A DNA stretch of 64,000 bases from JACVRW01 sp963850205. GTDB taxonomy: Bacteria > Actinomycetota > Thermoleophilia > Solirubrobacterales > Thermoleophilaceae. Within the stretch, counting starts at the first letter, position 1; the number at the start of each line of letters is the position of its first letter. Shown here piece after piece: positions 1 through 8,506 of the stretch. The notes under the pieces are model-generated. The model was given only the letters and a program-made list of their open reading frames with translations. It was not told the DNA's origin and did not search any database. The position numbers were made by a program, and so were the translations under genes. Location: contig CAWKKJ010000015.1 of NCBI GenBank assembly GCA_963850205.1, positions 124,001-188,000 on the forward strand, in the 5' to 3' direction.

Positions 1-405
1 GCGCCCGTGGCCGCCCACCTGGCCGCCGGAGCTGAGCTGGCCGACGCCGGCGACCCGCTCAATCCTGAGGCCCTGCGCGTGGTCGACCTGCCCGTGCCCA
101 GGAGCGAGGACGGCGCAGTGGTGGCTCACGCGCTGGTGGTCGACCGCTTCGGCAACGCCGGGCTCAACGTGGACCACGAGGCGCTGGCCGGGAGCGGCAT
201 CACCCTCGGCGGACCGGTGGAGCTGGAGGTGGCCGGGGAGCGCTACCTGGCCACCTTCGCGCAGACCTTCGCCGACGTGAAGCCCGGCGAGCTGCTGGTC
301 TACGAGGACGCCTACCGCACGCTGGCTGTGGCCATCAACCGCGGGGACGCCGCGGGCACCCTGGGCCTGCGGCCCGACGCCGAGGTGCGGCTGCGGCCGG
401 GATGA
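1..405 (+). CDS. SAM hydroxide adenosyltransferase (DUF62 family), C-terminal part
   Basis: The reading frame is open from the first base, so the gene starts upstream of the window; 134 residues of the C-terminal domain are visible. The stretch VVAHALVVDRFGNAGLN matches the conserved C-terminal VxxxDxFGN block of the S-adenosylmethionine hydrolase / chlorinase-fluorinase-like family. The end, with YEDAYRTLAVAINRGDAA, is the usual beta-barrel tail. Non-halogenating members split SAM into adenosine and methionine using water; that activity is inferred from the family because the N-terminal catalytic domain is not in view. Its stop overlaps the birA start in an ATGA arrangement, so the two are probably translated together. 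Confidence 0.85.
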   Translation, partial: APVAAHLAAGAELADAGDPLNPEALRVVDLPVPRSEDGAVVAHALVVDRFGNAGLNVDHEALAGSGITLGGPVELEVAGERYLATFAQTFADVKPGELLVYEDAYRTLAVAINRGDAAGTLGLRPDAEVRLRPG

Positions 406-1070
406 TCGGCGTCCCGCGGGTCCACCACCGGCTCACCGATTCCACCAACGAGCGCGCCCGGGCGCTGGCCGCGGCGGGGGCGCCACACGGCACTGTGGTG
501 ACGGCGGACGAACAGGCCGCGGGGCGCGGGCGCCAGGGCCGGGTCTGGGCCGCCGCGCCCGACTCGGCGGTGTTGATGTCGCTGGTGCTGCGCGACGTCC
601 GCGACAGCCTGCCGCTGGCCGCCGCGGTGGCGGTGTGCGAGGCGGTGCCCCTTCCCGCGACGATCAAGTGGCCGAACGACGTGCTGGTCGAGGGCCGCAA
701 GCTGGCCGGCATCCTGGTGGAGGGCCGGCCCCAGGAGGGCTGGGCCGTGCTGGGCCTCGGGCTCAACGTGACCACCGCGGAGTTCCCGGGCGAGCTGGCC
801 GGGCGGGCGACATCCCTGCGCCTCGCGGGGGTCGAGACCGGGCGGGAGGAGGTGCTCCGCGACCTGCTGCGGCAGCTCGCCGCCTGGTTGTCGCGGCCCC
901 TCGACGACGTGCTCGAGGCCTGGCGGGCCCGCGACACGCTGCGCGGCCGCCGCGTCCGCTGGCGCGGGGGCGAGGGCACGGCGGCCGGCGTGGACGCGGC
1001 GGGCGCGCTCCTGGTGGACACCGGCGACGGGCGCCAGGCCCTCCAGGCGGGCGAGGTGCACCTGCTCTAG
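402..1070 (+). CDS. birA: Biotin--[acetyl-CoA-carboxylase] ligase, group I
   Basis: A 222-residue biotin protein ligase that activates biotin to biotinyl-AMP and transfers it to the lysine of biotin-carrier proteins such as acetyl-CoA carboxylase. The motifs are clear: STNERA near residue 12, the nucleotide-binding GRGRQGR near 45, KWPNDV near 89 and the KLAGILVE block after it. It has no N-terminal helix-turn-helix, so it is the monofunctional class and not a biotin repressor. The C-terminal small domain (about 170-222) is present. The ATG overlaps the preceding stop by 4 bases. The gene faces the helicase gene convergently across a 454-bp gap holding a 47-bp palindrome. Confidence 0.95.
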   Translation: MIGVPRVHHRLTDSTNERARALAAAGAPHGTVVTADEQAAGRGRQGRVWAAAPDSAVLMSLVLRDVRDSLPLAAAVAVCEAVPLPATIKWPNDVLVEGRKLAGILVEGRPQEGWAVLGLGLNVTTAEFPGELAGRATSLRLAGVETGREEVLRDLLRQLAAWLSRPLDDVLEAWRARDTLRGRRVRWRGGEGTAAGVDAAGALLVDTGDGRQALQAGEVHLL

Positions 1071-1524
1071 AGCTAGTAGATGATTTGACTCCGCGGCCGC
1101 GTGTGCGCGGGGGCGCTCGTGACCGAGCCGGGCGGGGAAGCAGGGCGACGCCGACACACGGGTGCAATGGTCGGCGCCGACTCCTGTCGCGCGGCCGTAA
1201 CCCCCGTCGCTGCGCTGTTGCACTCGCGAGGCCAGCACGTGGGTGTGGCTTCCAGAAGTCGCGGATATGGCGCGTTTGGGAAGCCACACTCGGGCCGGCT
1301 CGGCCTGGCCAAGTCCTCCTTACCCAGCCCCTTCCCCACCCGCGCTTGCGGCCACGCGCGGTGGGCGGGTCGGGCGCCGCTGAGGCTGGGTGGGCGAGCC
1401 CGATCACCCCGAACCGGCGACGCGCCGTGCGCGAGGGCCCGGGCCCGGGGCGACGGTATCCGTGCAGTCATCCGCTTGCGCGGGGTCGTGGAATCCGTGA
1501 TCTAGGCGAGGCCGGGCGGACCGG
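1071..1524. other. Gene-free convergent spacer
   Basis: These 454 bases lie between the birA stop and the helicase stop. I see no convincing gene: the open frames here are short and match no family I recognise. The only clear structure is the palindrome at 1243-1289. The rest is GC-rich with several GGTGGGCG-like runs. Confidence 0.6.
1243..1289. terminator. 47-bp palindrome, probable bidirectional terminator (type A, copy 1)
   Basis: The arms GTGTGGCTTCC (1243-1253) and GGAAGCCACAC (1279-1289) are perfect 11-bp inverted repeats around a 25-base interior that contains GGATATGGCGC. A second copy with identical arms and identical total length lies at 61131-61177. Both copies sit between converging genes. 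There is no T-tract, so a terminator role is inferred from placement and hairpin strength. Confidence 0.6.
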
Positions 1525-4017
1525 TCACGCCGCGTCGCGCTCCGGGGCCTTCGCCCCGTCCTTCTTCTTCGACCTGCCGGAGCCGTTGCTGGGCGTCTCG
1601 ACCTGCGCGCCGCCCTTGGCCTGGACGGCCTCCTCGCCTCCACCCGACTCGCCGCCGCCCTTGCGGCGCCGGCGGCGCCCGCCCCGGCGGCGCTTGCCCT
1701 TGGGGAAGTTGCGCAACAGATCGCGGGCCAGGGCGCTGGGCTTGCGGGCCATCCGCATGCGGGCGCCGTCCAGCACCTGCTGGGCCTCGGGCGTGTGCGC
1801 CAGGGCGGCGGCAAGCAGCGCCGCCGACAGCCGGCGGTCCTGCTTGCGCGAGGCCTGCACCAGCCGGCGGGCGTTGCGAGCGTGCGCGGCGCCGGCGGAG
1901 TTCACCAGCAGCCCGAGCAGGCGCTTGGTCTCCGGCCAGCGCTGCACGGCGTACTCCTCGTGGACTTCGCGGCTGTACTCGGCCAGGTGCCACAGCCACC
2001 GGGCCGCCTGGTCGCGGCGACCGATCTGCCTCTCGGTGAGCGCTTGGAGCAGCACCTTCACGCCCTCGCGCCGCTCGTCACGCGACCAGCTGCCCACGAT
2101 CTCTACCGCGTCGTCGAAGGCCTCGGGGTCGCGGATCGTGCCCACCTCGGACAGGGCCCGCAGGCGCAGCTGCGTGTTGCGGTTGCGTCGCAGGCAGGTG
2201 ACCAGGTACTGGCGGCGCAGCTCGCCGGTGGAATCGAAGTGAAGCATGGCCTTGGCCCGGCGCCAGTTGTTCGAGGCCACGCGGGCGCCGGCCAGCATCG
2301 CCCAGGCCTGCTGCTGGCCCCAGGTCAGGTGCTCGACGGCCATCCGCCACAGCTCGCGCTCGAAGACCTGCGCGCGCCGGTCCTCGTCGGCCGTCACCGG
2401 GACCACCCGCCGCTCCACTCGCAGGCGACGTCCCCGGCCGCGGCGCACCGGGCCCACGACGATGGCCCCGCCGCGATAGACGTCGCGATCGAGCAGCGAG
2501 TGCAGCGTGATCACGGGGTCGTCGTTCGGGGTCGCCGGGTGGACGAAGTCGACGACGATGCCCGCCTCCTTGCCCGGCGTGCGCCGGGTGACGCGCCCAA
2601 CCCGCTGCTGATAGATGCGCCTGGAAGCGGTGGGGGCGAGGTGCATGCAGACGGTCGCGCGCGGCGAGTTCCAGCCCTCGGCCAGGAGCTGCGCGTTCAC
2701 CAGCACATCGATCTCACCCCGCTCGTACGCGGCGAGGGTGCGGGCCAGCTCGCGCTTGGGGGTCTCGCCCGAGACCGCCTTGGCCTTGATGCCCTCCTCC
2801 CGGAAGGCCTCGGCCACGTTGTGCGCGTGTCGGACGCCGGCCGAGTAGACCACGCCCGGCACGTCCCTGAAGCGCGTGCGATAGAGGTCGGCCACGGCCA
2901 CGTTGAACGGGGTCTGGTCGAGCAGGGCGGCCAGCTCTTCCTGGTCGAAGTCCTGGTCCACCTCGCCGCGGCGCAACGGCACGTTGGCGATCGAGCGCAC
3001 CCCCACCCCGGGCGGGATCCGCACGCAGCGCAGCGGGGCGATCACCCCGCGGCGCGCTGCCTGGGCCAGGTCGAAGCGTGAGGTCTGCGTGGGGAAGAGG
3101 TCGGTCACGTGGCGCGCGATCAGCGCGCCGGTCGCGGTCATGCCCACGAACACCGGGCCGGACCACTGGCGGATCGCGGCGCTGGTCTTCTCGCCCAGCG
3201 CCGTGTGGGCCTCGTCGCAGATGACGATCGTGTACGCGTCGGAGACCTTTCCGGCGTTGCGCACGAACCACTGGTAGGTCTCCACCGTCACCGGTCCGCC
3301 GGCGGGAGGCTCGTCGCCGCCGTTCTTGAGCAGCGGCCCGGATATGCGCTTGCGGTAGCCGCGGTCGCGCAGCTCGCCCAGGAACTGGTCGACGAGGTTG
3401 CGGCGGTGGGTGAGGATGAGGATTCCGCCGGTCCGAGAGGCCTCCACGAAACCGAGCGCGGCGACCGTCTTCCCCGCTCCGGTGGCGTGCTCGAACCAGA
3501 AGCGGCGATTGGCGCCCGGGTCCTCCGCAGCGGCGTCGGCGGCCGCCTCCTCCTCGGCCTCCTCGCGCGGATCCCAGTCGAGCGGCTCCTCGTCGATGAG
3601 CTCGTCGCCCTCGATCTCCACCTCGCCCGTATGGAGCTCCTCGACCGTGGACGCCTTGCCGTTGAGGGAAGCCTGCAGCTCGGTGGTGAGGGCGATCAGC
3701 GTGCCGGAGAGCGCATCGACCTGGTGGGCCGACAGCTTCGTGCCGTCGGCCAGGTGGGGATCCTCCTCGGCGAGCAGCCGCTCGAGGCCCAGCATCAGCG
3801 AATAGCGACGCCGCCATTCCAGCGAGGGCTCGTCACGGCCCGCGTCGATCTCGGCCAGCGCGGCGTCGAGAGCGGCGCGGCGGGCCGAGTCGGGCGCGAG
3901 GGCAAGCTCAGGGGTCTCCCCCTCGAGCAGGAAGGATTCGCGCGCGAAGGCTTCGGCGCGCTTCAGATCCTCGCCGGAGACCGGCGCGGCGTCGACGACA
4001 GAGCTTCTCTCAGCCAC
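1525..4017 (-). CDS. Superfamily 2 DEAD/DEAH-box helicase
   Basis: An 830-residue SF2 helicase. Walker A ATGAGKT lies near 178-184, the DEAH Walker B (ICDEAH) near 266-271, the SAT-like MTATG shortly after, and motif VI as YQQRVGRVTRR in the second RecA domain, preceded by NAQLLAEGWNSP. About 170 residues precede the ATPase core, with an acidic run around 150-166 (REEAEEEAAADAAAED). The last 60 residues are very Arg/Lys/Gly-rich and probably disordered nucleic-acid binding. The middle C-terminal part is helical with no domain I can name. The start is a GTG with no strong Shine-Dalgarno, so the exact N-terminus is open. Substrate (DNA or RNA) and pathway are not shown by the sequence. Confidence 0.85.
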   Translation of the reverse strand: MAERSSVVDAAPVSGEDLKRAEAFARESFLLEGETPELALAPDSARRAALDAALAEIDAGRDEPSLEWRRRYSLMLGLERLLAEEDPHLADGTKLSAHQVDALSGTLIALTTELQASLNGKASTVEELHTGEVEIEGDELIDEEPLDWDPREEAEEEAAADAAAEDPGANRRFWFEHATGAGKTVAALGFVEASRTGGILILTHRRNLVDQFLGELRDRGYRKRISGPLLKNGGDEPPAGGPVTVETYQWFVRNAGKVSDAYTIVICDEAHTALGEKTSAAIRQWSGPVFVGMTATGALIARHVTDLFPTQTSRFDLAQAARRGVIAPLRCVRIPPGVGVRSIANVPLRRGEVDQDFDQEELAALLDQTPFNVAVADLYRTRFRDVPGVVYSAGVRHAHNVAEAFREEGIKAKAVSGETPKRELARTLAAYERGEIDVLVNAQLLAEGWNSPRATVCMHLAPTASRRIYQQRVGRVTRRTPGKEAGIVVDFVHPATPNDDPVITLHSLLDRDVYRGGAIVVGPVRRGRGRRLRVERRVVPVTADEDRRAQVFERELWRMAVEHLTWGQQQAWAMLAGARVASNNWRRAKAMLHFDSTGELRRQYLVTCLRRNRNTQLRLRALSEVGTIRDPEAFDDAVEIVGSWSRDERREGVKVLLQALTERQIGRRDQAARWLWHLAEYSREVHEEYAVQRWPETKRLLGLLVNSAGAAHARNARRLVQASRKQDRRLSAALLAAALAHTPEAQQVLDGARMRMARKPSALARDLLRNFPKGKRRRGGRRRRRKGGGESGGGEEAVQAKGGAQVETPSNGSGRSKKKDGAKAPERDAA

Positions 4018-4207
4018 AGGGGGTGGGCGTCCTCATTAGGGAGGGGCCGGGTCCAAGCCGGTCGTCGCAAAGTCGCGATGACCGCCCGTCCGATGCTGCC
4101 GCTCCTCCTGCCTTGCGAGCGGCGGGCGCGCCGAGTCCGGGGGGACGGTCGGCGTCCACCTATTACAGCACACGGAGCCCGGAATGGGGTCTGCCATTCT
4201 TGGCCGA

Positions 4208-4753
4208 ATGCGCCGTCTCGGCCTCATGCTCGCCTGCGCGGCCCTGGCCATGGCGGGCTGCAGCTCGGAGGAGGCGCCCAAGAGCTCCCCGGCTCAGACC
4301 TCGGACCTCGCCGGCGCCCCCGCACCGCTGGCGGCGGTGCATCAGCAGTCGAACGAGCTGCTTGGCGGCGGGGCGAAGGGCTTCGAGCGCCGCATTCGCG
4401 CCCTGCGCGGCTACCCGGTGGTGGTCAACAAGTGGGCTTCGTGGTGCGGTCCCTGCCGCTTCGAGTTCCCGTTCTTCCAGCAGCAGGCCGGCAAGCGGGC
4501 CAAGAGCGTCGCGTTCCTCGGGGTCAACTCCGACGACAACGACGACAACGCCAAGGAGTTCCTGGGCAAGTTCCCGGTGCCGTTTCCCTCCTACACGGAC
4601 CCGAGCCTGGAGGTGGCCGCCGTCTTCAACGGCGTGCAGGCCTTCCCCACCACCGCCTTCTACGACAGGAAGGGCGACCTCGCCTACGTGCACCAGGGCG
4701 GCTACGCCACCGAGGCCAAGCTGGCCGCGGACATCGACCGCTACGCTCGCTGA
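4208..4753 (+). CDS. TlpA/ResA-like thioredoxin-fold lipoprotein
   Basis: A predicted 181-residue exported thiol-disulfide protein. I chose the ATG at 4208 because it yields a classic lipoprotein signal, MRRLGLMLACAALAMAGC, with the lipobox cysteine at about residue 18; an in-frame ATG at 4184 would add eight residues. The redox motif WASWCGPC lies near residue 79, followed by GVNSDDNDDNAKEFL and a cis-Pro region QAFPTTAFYD, as in the TlpA/ResA group that reduces apocytochromes or other extracytoplasmic thiols. No cytochrome genes are near, so the client is unknown. The GNAT gene follows with overlapping ends. Confidence 0.88.
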   Translation: MRRLGLMLACAALAMAGCSSEEAPKSSPAQTSDLAGAPAPLAAVHQQSNELLGGGAKGFERRIRALRGYPVVVNKWASWCGPCRFEFPFFQQQAGKRAKSVAFLGVNSDDNDDNAKEFLGKFPVPFPSYTDPSLEVAAVFNGVQAFPTTAFYDRKGDLAYVHQGGYATEAKLAADIDRYAR

Positions 4754-5181
4754 CCCTGGACGTCCGGACGGTACGCACGCCGCAGGAGCTCGAGGCCGCC
4801 CTCGGCCTGCGCGAGCGCGTGTTCTGCGGGGAGCAGGGCGTGTCGATCGAGGCCGACCGCGACGGGCGCGACCGGGAGGCCGTGCACCTGGTGGCGATCG
4901 ACGAGGAGCGCGTGATCGGCACCTGCCGGCTGCTGTTCCGAGGGCGAGAGGCGCGCCTGGGACGGCTCGCCGTCGAGCCCGGCCAGCGGGGGCAGGGCGT
5001 GGCCGCCGCCATCCTGCACGAGGCCGACCGGGTCTCGGAGGCCACCGGCGCCGACCGCATCTCGCTCCACGCGCAGACCTACGCCCTCGACCTCTATGTA
5101 AACGGTGGCTACCGCGAGCGGGGCCGGCGCTTCATGGAGGAGGGCATCGAGCACGTGGCGATGGAGAAGCGGCTTGCCTGA
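4750..5181 (+). CDS. GNAT-family N-acetyltransferase (start codon unclear)
   Basis: About 143 residues of GNAT fold. The acetyl-CoA loop is visible as LAVEPGQRGQGVAAAIL, and the end FMEEGIEHVAMEK resembles the ElaA/YjcF-like branch. The N-terminal strand (LDVRTVRTPQELEAALGLRE) should be included for a complete domain, yet no ATG, GTG or TTG precedes it in frame. The candidates are CTG at 4750 or 4756, the first overlapping the upstream stop. The stop overlaps the TTG start of the next gene by 8 bases, which supports an operon. The substrate is unknown. Confidence 0.75.
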   Translation: MTLDVRTVRTPQELEAALGLRERVFCGEQGVSIEADRDGRDREAVHLVAIDEERVIGTCRLLFRGREARLGRLAVEPGQRGQGVAAAILHEADRVSEATGADRISLHAQTYALDLYVNGGYRERGRRFMEEGIEHVAMEKRLA

Positions 5182-6163
5182 GCTGAGGATCGATCCCCTC
5201 ACCGGGCTGCGCGTGATCGTGGCCGGCGAGCGCGGCGGCCGGCCGGGTGCCTGGCTCGACGTGACCCCACGCGCGGCGATCGACCCCGAGCGCGACCCCT
5301 TCCTCGGCGGACATGAGGACCGCACCCCGCCCGAGGTCTACGCGCTGCCCGACGACGGCGGCGATGGCTGGAAGGTCCGGGTGGTCCCGAACCTCTATCC
5401 CGCCCTCAGCCCCGGGGAGGCCGAGCCGGGGGAGGACCCGCTCACCCACGGGCGCGGCGAGCCCGAGCTGTTCGCCTCGCGTCCCGCGCACGGCGCCCAT
5501 GAGGTCATCGTCAACGCCCCCGATCCAGTGTCCTCGCTGGCCGAGCTCAGCGCGGACCAGGTCGAGACCGCGATGGGCGTGTGGCGCGAGCGGATGCGCG
5601 CGCACGCCGGCGCCGCCTACGTGCACGTCATCGTCAACGAGGGCAAAGAGGCGGGCGCTTCGCTGCCCCACACGCACGCGCAGCTCTACGGGCTGCCCTT
5701 CGTCCCCGCCGCGGTCGCCCGCGAGCGCGAGCGCTTCACCGCCCACGCCAACCGCACCCAGGGCCGCAACCTGCTCGAGGACGTGCTCCAGGAGGAGGTG
5801 CGCCGCCGCGAGCGGGTGGTGGCGATCGACGCCGAGGCCGTGGCCCTCTGCCCGTTCGGCGCCCGCGTGCCCTTCCACCTCCAGATCGTGCCTCGCGCCC
5901 CCGCTGCCCGCTTCTCGGACGAGGGCCCGCTGGGCGGCCGGCTGCTGCACGAGGCCATGAACCGGCTGGCCGCGGTCCTGGGAGGCCTCCCGCCCCTGAA
6001 CATGTGGGTGCGAACCGCCCCGCGGGACGCCGAGCACTTCTGCTGGCACATCGAGCTCATGCCGCGTCTGGCGCAGCTCGCCGGCCTCGAGATCGGCACC
6101 GGCGTGCACCTGAACGTGCTGGCCCCCGAGGACGCAGCGCAGCGGTTGCGTGCGGTGAGTTAG
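5174..6163 (+). CDS. Galactose-1-phosphate uridylyltransferase-like protein lacking N-terminal zinc cysteines
   Basis: A 329-residue member of the GalT branch of the HIT superfamily. The nucleotidyl-transfer histidine motif is SLPHTHAQLYG (H-x-H-x-Q) near residue 163, and the second half holds a further histidine-rich block, HFCWHIELMP. The TTG at 5174 overlaps the acetyltransferase stop and starts directly with the conserved LRIDPLTG. In canonical GalT the segment before EDRTPPE is CPFC, which binds zinc. Here it reads DPFLGGHEDRTPPE, so both cysteines are missing. The galactose role is therefore uncertain; another sugar-1-phosphate or nucleotide substrate is possible. Confidence 0.8.
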   Translation: MPELRIDPLTGLRVIVAGERGGRPGAWLDVTPRAAIDPERDPFLGGHEDRTPPEVYALPDDGGDGWKVRVVPNLYPALSPGEAEPGEDPLTHGRGEPELFASRPAHGAHEVIVNAPDPVSSLAELSADQVETAMGVWRERMRAHAGAAYVHVIVNEGKEAGASLPHTHAQLYGLPFVPAAVARERERFTAHANRTQGRNLLEDVLQEEVRRRERVVAIDAEAVALCPFGARVPFHLQIVPRAPAARFSDEGPLGGRLLHEAMNRLAAVLGGLPPLNMWVRTAPRDAEHFCWHIELMPRLAQLAGLEIGTGVHLNVLAPEDAAQRLRAVS

Positions 6164-6180
6164 TAGTTTCCGCGCCCGCC

Positions 6181-6768
6181 GTGCCCCCGGTCCCCCGCCA
6201 AGTGCCGCTGTTCGCCGCCGAGCCGCCACAGGAGCCCCTGCCCTACGGGCGCTGGGAGGACGCGCTCTACGAGCGCTTCAGCGCCGCCGCCGAGACCGAG
6301 ATCGGGGCCGTGAACTGGTTTCCCGACCGCACCCTCGCCGGGCGGACCTACGTCCCGGCCACCGCCCCGGCCGAGGGTGGCGGCGAGGTGTTCGGCTTCG
6401 TCTCCTACACGCGCGAGCACGAGGGCGCCGAGGCGCTCGACTTCGAGGCGGTGGCCGACTTCACCGAGGAGACCGCCGGCGAGAACCCCGACTGGACGCT
6501 CGACCTCTCCGACCAGGAGATCGGCCATTGGCGCGGCCCACAGGGCCGGCGCGGCCTGATCACCCTGGTCTGGGGGGTGGCGCTGGTAAGCGGCGGCGCG
6601 GTGGCCACCACCGAGCTCGGTCCCAGCACCACCGACCAGTGCGAGCTCGTCGAGGATCGGTTCACGCTCGTCTCGCTGGACGCCTACACCGGCGACTACA
6701 TCGAGGTCCGCCTGTGGGGGGCCCGCGGGGCCGAGCTGGCCCGGGAGTCTCTGTACGAGGAGGAGTGA
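6181..6768 (+). CDS. Conserved-looking protein of unknown function
   Basis: A 195-residue soluble, acidic protein with no signal peptide, membrane segment or motif I recognise. It follows the GalT-like gene by 17 bases on the same strand, so co-transcription is likely. GTG at 6181 is the first start after the upstream stop; GTG at 6202 is an alternative. It is rich in Asp, Glu, Trp and Gly, with a likely beta-rich segment ITLVWGVALVSGGAVATTEL. Coding is supported by codon pattern and tight packing, not by family recognition. Confidence 0.65.
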   Translation: MPPVPRQVPLFAAEPPQEPLPYGRWEDALYERFSAAAETEIGAVNWFPDRTLAGRTYVPATAPAEGGGEVFGFVSYTREHEGAEALDFEAVADFTEETAGENPDWTLDLSDQEIGHWRGPQGRRGLITLVWGVALVSGGAVATTELGPSTTDQCELVEDRFTLVSLDAYTGDYIEVRLWGARGAELARESLYEEE

Positions 6769-6850
6769 CCCGAGCCGGTATCTGGTCGGAATCCGCGAGC
6801 GACTGGGCGGGTTCAGGGGCCGGGTCCACATGCAAGCCCCGACGAAACGT

Positions 6851-6950
6851 CATGCGGAACCTGATCTCACCACGGTGCATGAGGTTCGGCGCGTTGTGCA
6901 GCAAGAACCTCATGCGGAACGCCGAGCGCAGCGCTGGGCATGAGGTTTCC
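6851..6950. repeat. Two tandem units with three alternative hairpin arms
   Basis: GCATGAGGTTC (6877-6887) and GAACCTCATGC (6905-6915) form a perfect 11-bp inverted repeat. The middle arm can instead pair with GCATGAGGTT at 6938-6947. CATGCGGAAC occurs at 6851 and again at 6911, giving two units at 60-bp spacing, each running from CATGCGGAAC to GCATGAGGTT. The block lies between converging genes (stops at 6768 and 7050), so transcription stop is the simplest role, inferred from position. Confidence 0.6.
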
Positions 6951-7049
6951 GCGCGGGGCCTCCACGCTACCGAGGCCAGAACTGAGGACGGTGTACTAAG
7001 GGAGGAGTGAAGGCGGGCCGACTCCCGCCGGCCCGCCAAGCCCACCCAG

Positions 7050-7892
7050 CTAACCGCGCACCTCCCGCCGCTCTGCCGGCGAGAGCGACCGGTAGGCGTC
7101 CCAGATCGCCGTCTTGCAGTCGCCTCGTACCGTCACGTGACCCCGCACGACCGTGATCGCCCTCGACCTCGTGCACGCCCGGCGGATCCTTCGCACCGCC
7201 GCCGGCGACGCCAGGTCGTTGACCCCCACCACGGCGTCAGCACGCCGTCTCGTTGCCCTCGCCCGCTGAGCTTGGAGCAATGCACCATCCGGACAGCGAC
7301 CCTCAATGATGTTGCGGCTGTGGCCGCCCGAGCCGTGGATCCTGGTGCCAATGCAACGCCAGATCGTTCCCTGAAGCGGAACGCCCGCGATCGTGACGCC
7401 GAATGACATCTGCGTCTCACGCCTGGTCAGGCAGTCGGTCGGGTAGGTGCCGTTGGACAGGTATCCGTTGCAGTGCGACGTATGCCAGTAGTCGACCGGG
7501 AACCTCACCGCGTTGACTGGGAAATCGGACCAGGATGCCGGCGTCGAGCTCCGAGAACGAATTCGGCCGTTGGACTTGTTGAAACACCAATCGCTCAGGA
7601 CGTGTCCTTCGGCGATCTTGTACTGCTTCCAGCGGAGAGAGTCGTCGAGGTACTTCCAGCCGTACCACCAATGGTTGTCGAGGTTGTACTTGCACCTTCG
7701 CTTGTCCGCAGACGTGATCGCGCACACGCCATCGGGACCGCAGGGGTTCGCATCGCCGACCTCCGCCGGGTCCGGCGCGTTGGGGGTGCACGAGACGTAC
7801 TCCGCCCCCAGCGCGAAGAACGCGCCCACCGCGATCACCGCCAGGAAGGGGTATCGCGCCCCCTGTCGCTTCGATCCAGGCAAGCCCTTCAC
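7050..7892 (-). CDS. Exported or membrane-anchored cysteine-containing protein, unknown function
   Basis: I place the start at GTG 7892: AGAGGAG lies about 8 bases upstream and the resulting N-terminus has a short basic stretch followed by a hydrophobic helix (YPFLAVIAVGAFFALGAEYV, about residues 14-33). The protein has 280 residues. The open frame extends 50 codons further upstream but without signal-like character. The exported part has cysteines at CTPNAPD, NPCGPDGVC, RRCKYN and DWCFNK, plus an aromatic-rich block (NHWWYGWKYLDD). The last 90 residues are Arg-rich. I recognise no family. It stands alone, with tRNA-Arg pointing away from it. Confidence 0.65.
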   Translation of the reverse strand: MKGLPGSKRQGARYPFLAVIAVGAFFALGAEYVSCTPNAPDPAEVGDANPCGPDGVCAITSADKRRCKYNLDNHWWYGWKYLDDSLRWKQYKIAEGHVLSDWCFNKSNGRIRSRSSTPASWSDFPVNAVRFPVDYWHTSHCNGYLSNGTYPTDCLTRRETQMSFGVTIAGVPLQGTIWRCIGTRIHGSGGHSRNIIEGRCPDGALLQAQRARATRRRADAVVGVNDLASPAAVRRIRRACTRSRAITVVRGHVTVRGDCKTAIWDAYRSLSPAERREVRG

Positions 7893-8065
7893 ACGTGACT
7901 CCTCTCCTCGAGGTGCGGGTGAACCACCTGGAGCGAGTCTCGTGCGGAGGCTCCATCGCGGCCATCCGCCGATCGGACGATCTGCAGGATGAATCCTCGG
8001 TGGTCCGATCGGCCGGATGCAGGTGCCGGCCGGGCGCGTCAAAGCGGGCTATCGTCCGACCCTGG

Positions 8066-8139
<74 letters not shown>

Positions 8140-8144
8140 TCGCA

Positions 8145-8429
8145 GTGGCCACCGTGGCCGTGCTGGTGTTCGCGCTGCGGGAGGACGAATCCAAACGGGT
8201 GGAACGGAAGGTGCACGAAGGCTTCGCTGAACTCGGCCAGCCTGACGCGCGTGTTTCCTGCGAGGCCCTCTCCAGGAATCGCTGGCGTTGCACCGCGAAG
8301 GCGGGGGTCGCCTCCGACGACCCCTCCGGGAAGGCCTCCGGCCCGGACGCACGTGTGAATCTTCCGATCGTCGGCGTTCAATCGGTGGTGGTCGATGGTG
8401 ACTATCCCGAAATCAGCGTTATCAAGTAG
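8145..8429 (+). CDS. Small unknown protein between the tRNA-Arg repeats
   Basis: A 94-residue ORF (GTG start) filling the interval between tRNA-Arg and the duplicated tRNA tail. It starts with a short hydrophobic run, MATVAVLVFALRE, then a soluble region with two cysteines (RVSCEAL and RWRCTAKAG), a pattern seen in small exported actinobacterial domains. The hydrophobic part is only about 11 residues, shorter than a normal signal or membrane helix, so its original 5' end may have been lost when this DNA joined the tRNA. The stop TAG is formed by the first bases of the second repeat. There is no recognisable family. Confidence 0.5.
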   Translation: MATVAVLVFALREDESKRVERKVHEGFAELGQPDARVSCEALSRNRWRCTAKAGVASDDPSGKASGPDARVNLPIVGVQSVVVDGDYPEISVIK

Positions 8430-8464
8430 GGAGTAGGCCGCAGGTTCGAAGCCTGCTCGGGGCG
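8427..8464 (+). repeat. Duplicated tRNA-Arg 3' half (attachment-site-like repeat)
   Basis: This repeats 8102-8139 of tRNA-Arg with 36 of 38 bases identical, from the anticodon loop through the T arm to the 3' end. The differences are A to G at 8429 and T to G at 8451. Identity beginning in the anticodon loop and ending at the tRNA 3' end is the usual pattern of attL/attR made by tyrosine-recombinase integration. No integrase gene lies between the copies, which are 325 bp apart. Confidence 0.8.
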
Positions 8465-8506
8465 CTGAGGCAGGGGCGTTCTGTCACCGCCTTCTCGAAG
8501 GGCACC

